Below, in pieces: positions 17,316-24,653 of a DNA stretch of 64,000 nt. The DNA comes from Regnicoccus_A sp014224355 (GTDB taxonomy: Bacteria > Cyanobacteriota > Cyanobacteriia > PCC-6307 > Cyanobiaceae). Under the pieces are notes generated by a model. It ran no database searches, had not been told where the DNA came from, and saw only the letters and a list, made by a program, of their open reading frames with translations. Every line of letters begins with the position of its first letter. Positions within the stretch are counted from its first letter, which is position 1. Made by a program: the position numbers and the translations under genes. The stretch lies in contig NZ_CP154799.1 in the NCBI RefSeq assembly GCF_050920705.1, forward strand, positions 2,852,001 through 2,916,000, in the 5' to 3' direction.

Positions 17316-18452
17316 TCAGGAGAACGACGTTTTTAGGATTTCACTCAACCTAGTGAGCTCTGCCCCTTCTATGAGTATGACATCACATCGTTGAGCTAGC
17401 TCACGTGCTGATGGTGTAAACACAGAGCTGATGATTACAAGGCCCGCGTCTCGTTGATAATACTGTACGGCAGCATGCACTTCCTGAACTGCCTTGTTGC
17501 CTACAGGATGGCCATATCTCTTTGCTTGGATAACTAGACTTCTATTGCTATATATAGCTAGTATGTCACCGCCTTGGTCTCCTGTCTTTGGGGTCCCGTA
17601 AATGTTTGTGCAACCTGCTTCGCCAAGCTTTTTTATCAAATAATGCTCAAATTCCTCTCCGTTCATACTTTTGAAGTCTGCCGACTGATAATTCTGACGG
17701 CTTGAATAATAATCACTGAAGGTATCTTTTAGCACATCTTTAAGAATCGGCTTAAGTCTGAGCAAAGAAAGCATACTGGGACTATCGGATATACCACCAA
17801 ATCCATCCGCATTTCCAAACATATATATGTATAATTCATTAAGATGGTTGTTGCCTCTGGCCAATATCTTCTCTGAAACAACATCGATTTCATCTTGCAG
17901 GCTGTCCCAACTCTCATCTCCATACTCATCTCTTAAGGACACTTTCCTGTAAGCAATCTCGACAAATCTATCGATATAGTTCTGATACCGAGCATGAATT
18001 TCATTGCGAAAGCGCGCTAGTTTCTGATTATATTCTTTGGCGCGCAGCAATTCTTGTGACTGAGCTTCTATTTTTGCCGCCTCCACATGTGCGGCGACAC
18101 GATGCCTTAGATGTTCAAGTAGTTGCACATATTCACGTGGTGCCGTACGAGCCCAATTATCAAGATCGTATCCCCTAGGAGCCAGGCCCGACTGCCCTGC
18201 TGCATTGGCTACTGCAATTAAGCACTTTTTTACAGCTAACTCTTGTTCATGGTGATCCCTTACTGTTGCAAGACTAATCTCAATGTTATTCGCATATTGG
18301 ATTGCTAGGTCTATATTTTTACTTTTTGACTCTTTTGCTTTAAATGAAGCCCTTGAGTCAGCCCGCGGCCTAGTGCCCCGAAGCATCCTGATCCAGAATA
18401 CAATGAATATAGCTGCAGCCAATAGCAACAACGGAGCAAGGATGGCCTCCAT
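17316..18452 (-). CDS. Membrane-anchored Mrr-like restriction endonuclease
   Basis: 378 residues from ATG 18452. An N-terminal membrane helix (ILAPLLLLAAAIFIVFWIRM) is followed by a long helical region (about 45-240) and a C-terminal Mrr_cat domain. The nuclease core is FEHYLIKKLGEAGCTNIYG, then GDQGGDILA and LVIQAKRYG, giving the D...QxK active site. Mrr-type enzymes cut modified DNA; membrane-tethered versions are seen in defence islands. It lies between an IS3 copy and the integrase and is AT-richer than the core genome. Confidence 0.8.
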   Translation of the reverse strand: MEAILAPLLLLAAAIFIVFWIRMLRGTRPRADSRASFKAKESKSKNIDLAIQYANNIEISLATVRDHHEQELAVKKCLIAVANAAGQSGLAPRGYDLDNWARTAPREYVQLLEHLRHRVAAHVEAAKIEAQSQELLRAKEYNQKLARFRNEIHARYQNYIDRFVEIAYRKVSLRDEYGDESWDSLQDEIDVVSEKILARGNNHLNELYIYMFGNADGFGGISDSPSMLSLLRLKPILKDVLKDTFSDYYSSRQNYQSADFKSMNGEEFEHYLIKKLGEAGCTNIYGTPKTGDQGGDILAIYSNRSLVIQAKRYGHPVGNKAVQEVHAAVQYYQRDAGLVIISSVFTPSARELAQRCDVILIEGAELTRLSEILKTSFS

Positions 18453-18671
18453 GGCGCTTTTACCGGAGAAAGTTCATATTCTTTTTCATTCTACATGGCA
18501 TTGGAAGCTTCACCGACATACCCGATAATTGCAACTCAAAACCCACCTTGATTAGCCAGAATACGTCGCCAGACACTCCCTGCGGCCAAACGGATGGGAT
18601 AGGTAACATTTTTCCTGAACCCTTGGGAGGGGACCGTCATTGGTTCCAAGATTATTGCGCATGGTTGATGG

Positions 18672-19688
18672 CTATACAAGTAGCGCCTCGAATTCCTTCT
18701 CCGTAATCCACTTCTGATAGGTGAGGGTATGCACCATCAGGGAATGACCGAGGGACCTGGCTGCCATGCTGTCCTTAATCTGGGGTTGATGGATTAGACG
18801 CAAGGCTCCAGCGTGCCTTAAGTCGTATGGCTTGAAGGCGATTCCTGCCCGTTTAAAAACTTTGCACCACTTCCCACCCAGCGTCTTGTTCTCAAGATTT
18901 AGGTCAACATCTGGCAGAATTCTCGGGCCAAGCCTGTCCATCCACCCTCGCTTCGTGGGAAGGCAAAGCCTGGCACCTGTTTTTCCGCTTTCGACGTACA
19001 GCAGTTGATCGCGCTGCTTTGCCCTGAAGATCTCTGAAGGCCGGGTCGCGTAGATGGCCATGACGCCATAACCCCATTTCCATGGTTCAGGGATCAGCTC
19101 CCATGCATCCAGAATCTCCTGCTCTGTTGGGATCGTGCGCGGCTTGGCGTCACGATGGCCCACGTACCCCTTCCCAAGCTGTCGAAGCTCCCCAGCGAGC
19201 TTCTGATCGCCCTGAGACCGTGCAAGGGCTCCACAGGCGATCCCTGCCCTTAGGCGCTGCCGAGAACCCGCAGGGAAGCCCATGACGAGCGATCGGAGAG
19301 CGCATCGGCCATATGGCGCCTCGGCTGGTAGCCGGCGCAAGGGGTAGCCGTAGTCCTCAGTCCAGTTCGTCGCCCCTGGTCGCCGTTCGCCGTGCTCCTG
19401 CCTAAGAGCCTCGATCGCGTCATGAAACGTCACGCGCCGCTTCAGCCGGGATTTCATCCACTCACTCGGATCGAACGTGCCCGCCTGGATCTGGTCATTC
19501 ACAAGGATGGCCAGTGCTTCGGCGCGGATCAGACCCTCCTCACTGAAAGGGATTCCAGGGCTGAGTCTCTTGAGAACACCATCCTGGCTGTACCTCAAGC
19601 GGATGGTGCCGCGGCCTGATGAGAGCTCCAGGCGGACGCGGGACTTCTTTTGGCGAAGGTTCGTGTTGATGGTTTCAAGGAGGTCCAT
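18672..19688 (-). CDS. Tyrosine recombinase (integrase) next to tRNA-Ser
   Basis: 338 residues from ATG 19688 (MDLLETINTNLRQKKS). The frame runs on upstream into the tRNA and the next gene, which is not coding. Residues include the first catalytic Arg in YATRPSEIF, the second box in YDLRHAGALRL, the third-box His in SLGHSLMVH and the nucleophile Tyr in LTYQKWITE. The catalytic domain seems complete. The N-terminal arm-binding region looks phage-integrase-like, not IntI-like. It ends the island and lies 60 bases from the tRNA. Confidence 0.85.
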   Translation of the reverse strand: MDLLETINTNLRQKKSRVRLELSSGRGTIRLRYSQDGVLKRLSPGIPFSEEGLIRAEALAILVNDQIQAGTFDPSEWMKSRLKRRVTFHDAIEALRQEHGERRPGATNWTEDYGYPLRRLPAEAPYGRCALRSLVMGFPAGSRQRLRAGIACGALARSQGDQKLAGELRQLGKGYVGHRDAKPRTIPTEQEILDAWELIPEPWKWGYGVMAIYATRPSEIFRAKQRDQLLYVESGKTGARLCLPTKRGWMDRLGPRILPDVDLNLENKTLGGKWCKVFKRAGIAFKPYDLRHAGALRLIHQPQIKDSMAARSLGHSLMVHTLTYQKWITEKEFEALLV

Positions 19689-19748
19689 GAGGGAAGGCCA
19701 AGGTTCGTTTCTTCCCTTTCCCCTGGCGGTAAACTCCCGAAACCCCCT

Positions 19749-19833
19749 GGAGGGGTGGTCGAGTGGTTGATGGCTCCGGTCTTGAAAACCGGCGAAGGGA
19801 AACCTTCCGCGGGTTCGAATCCCGCCCCCTCCG
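19749..19833 (+). tRNA. tRNA-Ser (TGA)
   Basis: 85 bases folding as a class II tRNA. The acceptor GGAGGGG pairs with CCCCTCC, and the anticodon stem CCGGT/ACCGG encloses loop CTTGAAA with anticodon TGA. The long variable arm contains GAAGGGAAACCTTC, and the T arm contains GGTTCGAATCC. It is likely the attachment site for the neighbouring integrase. The integrase lies on its 5' side. Confidence 0.95.
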
Positions 19834-19913
19834 TTCCCCGCAGGCTCCGCGCCTCCCTGGAGTGATCCCGAAACTGCCGCTAGCGTCGGGCCGCTTCTGA
19901 TCCGAACAGCGCC

Positions 19914-21077
19914 ATGAGACGCACCCGTTGGCTGCTGCCGGTTCTGCTGCTCTGCGGGCTGCTGCTGGCGATGGTCCCGGCCCTGCCCTCGCCCAGCGCC
20001 GCCCAGGGCTCCCGCTCCGAAGTCCGGGGCGTCTGGATGACCACCAACGACATGACCACCATGCGCGATCGCTCCAAGTTGCGAGCAGCGATGGAGCAGC
20101 TGAACGAGATGCACGTCAACACCGTCTACCCGGTGGTGTGGAATTCCGGCTATGCCATTCACACCAGCGAGGTGACCAGGGAGCGCAAGATTCAGTCGTT
20201 TTCCTACAAGGGGCTGGAAGGACAGGACATCATCGCCGATGTGATCAGCGAGGGGCATGACAAAGGCATGCTCGTGATCCCCTGGTTTGAATTCGGCTTC
20301 ATGGCCCCGCCGTTTTCAGAGCTGGCCCTGCAGCACCCCACCTGGCTCACCCAGCGGAAGGACGGCAGCCGCACCTCGATCAGTGCCGCCGGAGAAGTGG
20401 TGTGGCTGAACCCATTCAGACCGGAGGTGCAGAAGTTCATCACCGAGCTGGTGATGGAAGTGGTGGAGAACTACGACGGCGATGGCATCCAGTTCGACGA
20501 TCACATGAGCCTGCCGAACGAGTTCGGCTACGACAGCTACACCAAAGCGCTCTACACCAGGGAAACCGGTCGCGCCGTGCCGAGCAACCCCATGGATCAG
20601 GCCTGGATCAAGTGGCGCGCTGACAAGATCAGTGCGTTCATGGTCGAGCTGCACAAGGCCGTGCGTGCCAAGCAGCCCAAAGCCATCGTCTCCGTTTCCC
20701 CCAACTACTACGACTTCGCCTACAAACTCCAACTTCAGGACTGGCTGGGTTGGGTGCGGCGCAACATCGTCGATGAGGTGATCGTGCAGCTCTACCGCCC
20801 CGATGTGGCCAGCTTTGCCAAGGAGGTGGCGCGCCCGGAGATCGCGGAAAGCAAGAAGAAGATCCCCACGGCGATCGGGGTGATGACGGGGCTGCGCACC
20901 AAGCCCAGCTCGATGCAGTTGATCCAGGCGCAGGTGCAGACGGCCCAGCAGCGGGGGCTCGGGGTTGCGTTCTTCTATTTCGAATCGCTCTGGAACTCCA
21001 CGGCTGAACCGGAAGACCTGCGCCGTGCGGGCTTCCTCTCCCTGTTTCCCAGCGCCGCGCCCCGCACACCGCTCTGA
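19914..21077 (+). CDS. Secreted glycosyl hydrolase-like protein (GHL10 / YddW type)
   Basis: 387 residues from ATG 19914. A signal peptide (LLPVLLLCGLLLAMVPALP) is followed by the family start RGVWMTTNDMTTM and a TIM-barrel-like body. Hallmarks are NTVYPVVWNSGYAIH, VIPWFEFGFMAPP, VVWLNPFRPEVQKF and GIQFDDHMSLP, with acidic residues at strand ends. The family is thought to act on cell-envelope polysaccharide. This is the first core-genome gene after the island. Confidence 0.85.
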   Translation: MRRTRWLLPVLLLCGLLLAMVPALPSPSAAQGSRSEVRGVWMTTNDMTTMRDRSKLRAAMEQLNEMHVNTVYPVVWNSGYAIHTSEVTRERKIQSFSYKGLEGQDIIADVISEGHDKGMLVIPWFEFGFMAPPFSELALQHPTWLTQRKDGSRTSISAAGEVVWLNPFRPEVQKFITELVMEVVENYDGDGIQFDDHMSLPNEFGYDSYTKALYTRETGRAVPSNPMDQAWIKWRADKISAFMVELHKAVRAKQPKAIVSVSPNYYDFAYKLQLQDWLGWVRRNIVDEVIVQLYRPDVASFAKEVARPEIAESKKKIPTAIGVMTGLRTKPSSMQLIQAQVQTAQQRGLGVAFFYFESLWNSTAEPEDLRRAGFLSLFPSAAPRTPL

Positions 21078-21565
21078 AGCAGCTGGATGAAGCAACGTCT
21101 CTGCGAATGAAGAGCAGTTGCAGGCCATGAAGAGCGGTTGCGAACTGAGGCGCACCTCTTGCCACTGCCCTCGCCCCGACCGAAGCTGATCTCATCGGGA
21201 TTCGGAGGTTCCAGACCATGGAAGACACCCCCCCTCAGCAGCCACCAGGAGTGCGCTGACGATCCGGCCCCTGCTCCAACACTTCTCCTCGCATCACTGG
21301 TTTTCCTGGCGTGTGACGCCGTCGCCGTCCACTGCATCGTTCACGAGACTGGTTGCAGCGCAACCAGCTCCAGGTGCCCCGGACCCAACGGGAAACCCCA
21401 CTGGACCCATGGCCCCAGGTGCCAACGTCAGCAACTCCGCCCCCACACCGATCCACAACCAGAGCCCGGTGGCCTCGTCACCGGGCTTTTTGCTGCCAGA
21501 CCACTGGCCATCAATCACTGGCCATCACCGTTCGATCAGACTGGATCTGCCCCTGCCACGGCTCC
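21078..21565. other. Gene-free stretch with a terminator-like hairpin
   Basis: No gene that I can support lies between the hydrolase and the methyltransferase. The hairpin is listed separately. Confidence 0.4.
21463..21492 (+). terminator. Rho-independent terminator-like hairpin
   Basis: AGCCCGGTG and CACCGGGCT form a nine-base-pair stem around a short loop, followed by TTTTT. It lies far (about 390 bases) past the hydrolase gene, so it may end a leader or an untranslated transcript. Confidence 0.6.
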
Positions 21566-22108
21566 ATGGCGTCCACCCTGCTCGAGCAGTTGCACCGCTG
21601 GGGCTTCACGCGGGCGGGCTGGCTCGACAACCGCCACGGCGAATGGTGGCTGCTGGCCCAGCTGCTGCTGATCGCGGCCCATCTGCTGCCCCCCTGGCCG
21701 ACACCTGAATCCCTCGGCGTGGACTGGCCGCTGCCGTTGCGCCTGGGGGGGCTTGGGCTCTTGCTGGCAGGGCTGCTGTTGGCCCTCAAGGCCGGGCTGC
21801 AACTGGGCAGCAGCCTCACCCCCCTGCCCCAGCCCATGCCCGGAGCGGCCCTGGTCACCGAGGGGGCCTACGGGCGCTGCCGCCATCCGCTCTACCAGGC
21901 CGTACTCGTGTGCTCGCTCGGGGTGGTCCTGGCCCTGGGGAGCCTGCTTCATCTCGCTCTGCTGCTGGCCCTGGCCCTGGTGCTTGGCGCCAAGGCCCGG
22001 CGGGAGGAGCGGGGGCTGGCGGACGCCCATGCCGACTACCCCGCCTACCGGGCCAGCACGCCGGCGATCATTCCAGGGCTGCCCTGGCTCGACTGGCGCA
22101 CGCTCTGA
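21566..22108 (+). CDS. Isoprenylcysteine carboxyl methyltransferase-like membrane protein
   Basis: 180 residues from ATG 21566. Four to five hydrophobic segments are visible. The C-terminal SAM-binding region has the ICMT-family form GAYGRCRHPLYQAVLV, then ALVLGAKARREERGL and YPAYRAST. The family methylates small molecules or protein ends at the membrane; the substrate is unknown here. Located 72 bases before the Rrf2 gene on the same strand. Confidence 0.8.
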   Translation: MASTLLEQLHRWGFTRAGWLDNRHGEWWLLAQLLLIAAHLLPPWPTPESLGVDWPLPLRLGGLGLLLAGLLLALKAGLQLGSSLTPLPQPMPGAALVTEGAYGRCRHPLYQAVLVCSLGVVLALGSLLHLALLLALALVLGAKARREERGLADAHADYPAYRASTPAIIPGLPWLDWRTL

Positions 22109-22180
22109 GGGGATGTCCCCATACCCCAGGCGGTCAACGTGGATTGATGTCCAGAATGGGACTGGAGAGCCAGGGCCTGC

Positions 22181-22612
22181 GTGACCTTCAGCACCAAGAC
22201 CGCGTACGGACTGGTCGCCCTGATCGAGCTGGCTGATGTCCACGCCGACGGTGGTGTGCTCCAGACAGGAGAAATCGCCCGCCGCCAGGGAATTCCTGAG
22301 CGCTATCTCGAGCAGATGCTCTCCAGCCTGCGCCGCAGCGGACTGCTGCGCAGCATCCGCGGGCCCAGGGGTGGCTTCCAGCTGACCAGACCCCCCGAGA
22401 CGATCACCGTCGCCGAGGTGTTCACCTGCCTGGAGGGGGCTGCAGCGGCTCAGCCCGAGCACCAGCACTGCACGGGTGCCTTTCAGGTGCTGACCGCGCT
22501 GGCCCAGAAGGTGGAGCAGGCCCGCACCAGGGTGCTGGCGGCCACCACCCTCCAGCAGTTGCTGGAGCAGCGGAATGCCATGGCCAGGCCGCCCCTGATG
22601 TACCACATCTGA
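22181..22612 (+). CDS. Rrf2-family transcriptional regulator
   Basis: 143 residues from GTG 22181. The winged HTH is typical: TKTAYGLVALIELADVH, GEIARRQGIPERYLEQMLSS, and LRSIRGPRGGFQLTRPP in the wing. Only two cysteines are present and the three-Cys Fe-S cluster of IscR/NsrR is absent, so it probably senses something other than a cluster, or is CymR-like. It converges with the broken CDF gene. Confidence 0.85.
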   Translation: MTFSTKTAYGLVALIELADVHADGGVLQTGEIARRQGIPERYLEQMLSSLRRSGLLRSIRGPRGGFQLTRPPETITVAEVFTCLEGAAAAQPEHQHCTGAFQVLTALAQKVEQARTRVLAATTLQQLLEQRNAMARPPLMYHI

Positions 22613-22619
22613 ACGCCAT

Positions 22620-23199
22620 TCAATCCGGCTCCGGCGCTCCTGAGCTCGGTGATGCCGTCGCGGGTGGTTCCAGTTGCAGGGTGCTGTGGGCGATGCCGAT
22701 CCGGGCCAGTCGTCGTTTGGCCTCATGCAGCAACTCCCAGCCACTCCAGGCCACCACCAAGCCCACACCGATCGCCGTGATCGGATCCAGCCAGCTCCAG
22801 CCCGTGATCCAGCAGCCGCTGCAGGCCCTCCACGATCACCACCGCGGCTGCCATCAGAATCAGCACCGCGTTGACCAGCGACGCCAGCTGGGTGCTGCGC
22901 CCAAAGCCGTAGCTGAAGCGGCGGGTGGCCGGACGGGCGCTGAGCCGCTCGGCCCCCCAGCCGAACAGCAGGCCGGCCACCTCGCCGATGTTGTGGACGG
23001 CGTCGCCGATCAGCGCCAGGGATCCGAAGGCCACCCCGATCACCAATTGCAGCCCTGAGAGGCCGCTGTTGAGGATCACGCTCCAGCGAAAGGCGGCGAC
23101 AGAACCCGGCCGATGCTGGTGCTGGCGGGGGTGAGGTTGCCGCTGAATCCCCACCGCCGGGTTGAGGGACTCTCCGGGTTTGGAAGGCAGCGGAGCCAT
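22620..23199 (-). pseudogene. Cation diffusion facilitator (CDF) transporter, frameshifted with internal deletion
   Basis: The N-terminal frame is CDF-like (VILNSGLSGLQLVIGVAFGS, ALIGDAVHNIGEVAG, RRFSYGFGRSTQLASLVN) up to VIVEGLQRLLD. The C-terminal CDF piece continues in another frame (ITGWSWLDPITAIGVGLVVA, then ELLHEAKRRLARIGIAH). About 80-100 residues between them, including the second metal-binding membrane helix, are missing. Both a deletion and a frame change are needed, so it is not a simple sequencing error. Confidence 0.8.
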
Positions 23200-23223
23200 G
23201 GTGTCAGCCGGAGCGGACAGCCC

Positions 23224-24291
23224 CTAGCGTGGCCTGGATGAGCGGGCTTCGCGCAGCAGCTGGGAAGGCCTCACGTGAAAACGCTGCTGGAAGTCAACAC
23301 TGAACAGGCTCTGGGTTCGGTAGCCACAACCGGTTGCAATGCTTGCCACGTTGTCGCCTGGCAACGGATTCTGCAGCCTCTGCCGGGCCGCCTCAAGCCG
23401 TTGGTTTCGGATCCACTGCAGTGGCGTGCAGCCAAGTCGCTCACGGAACGTGTACTGAAGAGCTCGGCGTGAATAATGACTGTGCTGCTCAAGTTGAGTC
23501 AGATTCAGTGGCTCAGTCAGATTTGATTTGATGAAGTCAAGAAGTTCATCAAACGAATCACGCCCGGCCTGAATTCTCTGGGTCAGGCGCTCGAAGGAGG
23601 TATCTTCGCGCAACTCTGGGAAGATCATGGCAGCAAGCAGCCGATAGATCAGGTCATCGAGCTGAAGCCGGTCCACCAGACTCTGACTGGAGTCGGCCTG
23701 CAGATCCGCCATCACGATCGACTGCTTCAGCATGGCCAGAAGCGTGGCCAGGGAAGGTTCCCTCGATGGCTCCCAGCCGAATGTCTCATGCACCGATTTC
23801 ACCCAGGGATCAGGTGTCTGAGCGAGGCCAGCCATCACGGTTGCCGTCTGCAGGATGCGCCGGCTGTCGAGATGAAAGGTCAGACCACTGAACAGGCTGC
23901 TCTGAATCGACAGGGCCTGGCCAGGAAGAATCAGGCAGGTGCCGAGGCGACAGCTCCAATGGCGTGAGGCCTGCTCAATCTCCTGCTCACCCCCATAACC
24001 CAGAAAGACGGACAAGCCGAACTGTTCCGCAACCAGAATCTGCACGGATGGCAGAATCGATGCTCCCAGAACAATCGAGCCAAGCCGTGAAAGGCGGCCA
24101 TAGTGCCACCAGTCAATCTCCGGGTCAGCACTCTTCAGCCTGCATGGAGGCAGAACCCTGCGAAAGAATTCTGCGCTGTCATTGATGTCACCGACCAGTC
24201 CCAGGTGACGCTTGAAAGGATTGGCCAGAGAGGCTGCCTCTGGATGTGCCTCGAACCCCGGGGTCTCAGCAGACGCGACAGAGAGATTCAC
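23224..24291 (-). CDS. AraC-family transcriptional regulator
   Basis: 355 residues from GTG 24291. The N-terminal 240 residues form a sensing domain I do not recognise in detail. The C-terminal double HTH shows LNLTQLEQHSHYSRRALQYT, LQWIRNQRLEAARQRL and VASIATGCGYRTQSLFSVDF, ending FHVRPSQLLRE. No obvious target gene sits beside it on the same strand; the CheB-CheR gene lies divergently 360 bases away. Confidence 0.85.
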   Translation of the reverse strand: MNLSVASAETPGFEAHPEAASLANPFKRHLGLVGDINDSAEFFRRVLPPCRLKSADPEIDWWHYGRLSRLGSIVLGASILPSVQILVAEQFGLSVFLGYGGEQEIEQASRHWSCRLGTCLILPGQALSIQSSLFSGLTFHLDSRRILQTATVMAGLAQTPDPWVKSVHETFGWEPSREPSLATLLAMLKQSIVMADLQADSSQSLVDRLQLDDLIYRLLAAMIFPELREDTSFERLTQRIQAGRDSFDELLDFIKSNLTEPLNLTQLEQHSHYSRRALQYTFRERLGCTPLQWIRNQRLEAARQRLQNPLPGDNVASIATGCGYRTQSLFSVDFQQRFHVRPSQLLREARSSRPR

Positions 24292-24653
24292 AGGATCGTG
24301 CGAGGGGAGGGCCCCTGAATGAGAACGGAATGATGCAGGCCACCAAGCGAGTGGATCAGGATGGAGACACGACGGGGTCAGCCGTTCAGCCTGAACAGAC
24401 CAGTGCTGGAGTGTTTCTTGATTCCTCCGACAACCATGGACAACGACAGGCTACGACTGCGCCATCCGAATCAGCAAGCGAATCAGCAAGCGAATCAGCA
24501 AGCGCCGCGGAATCCTTACCAACGGCCAATCAATCATTATCGGCCTGGAATAGCCTGAGGCGAATGAGTAGTTGTACCCAGGCAGACAGGCAGGGCGGCC
24601 CAGCGTGAGCCTCAGCTTGATCAGCGACTCCGGGCGCGCAGGGGCGACTAGCT
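24292..24653. other. Divergent intergenic stretch with 12-bp tandem repeats
   Basis: Upstream region shared by the AraC and CheB-CheR genes. GAATCAGCAAGC is repeated three times head to tail at about 24469-24505, the third copy slightly changed at its end. No gene is supported. Confidence 0.55.

Noticed and set aside
18672..19688. Whether the tyrosine recombinase is an integron integrase (IntI)
   Set aside because: It lies 8 kb from the attC sites, beside a tRNA, and I see no IntI-specific insertion. A tRNA-targeting phage-type integrase fits better.
24469..24505. Repeats considered as a CRISPR array
   Set aside because: Units are 12 bases, head to tail with no spacers. No cas genes are in the window.
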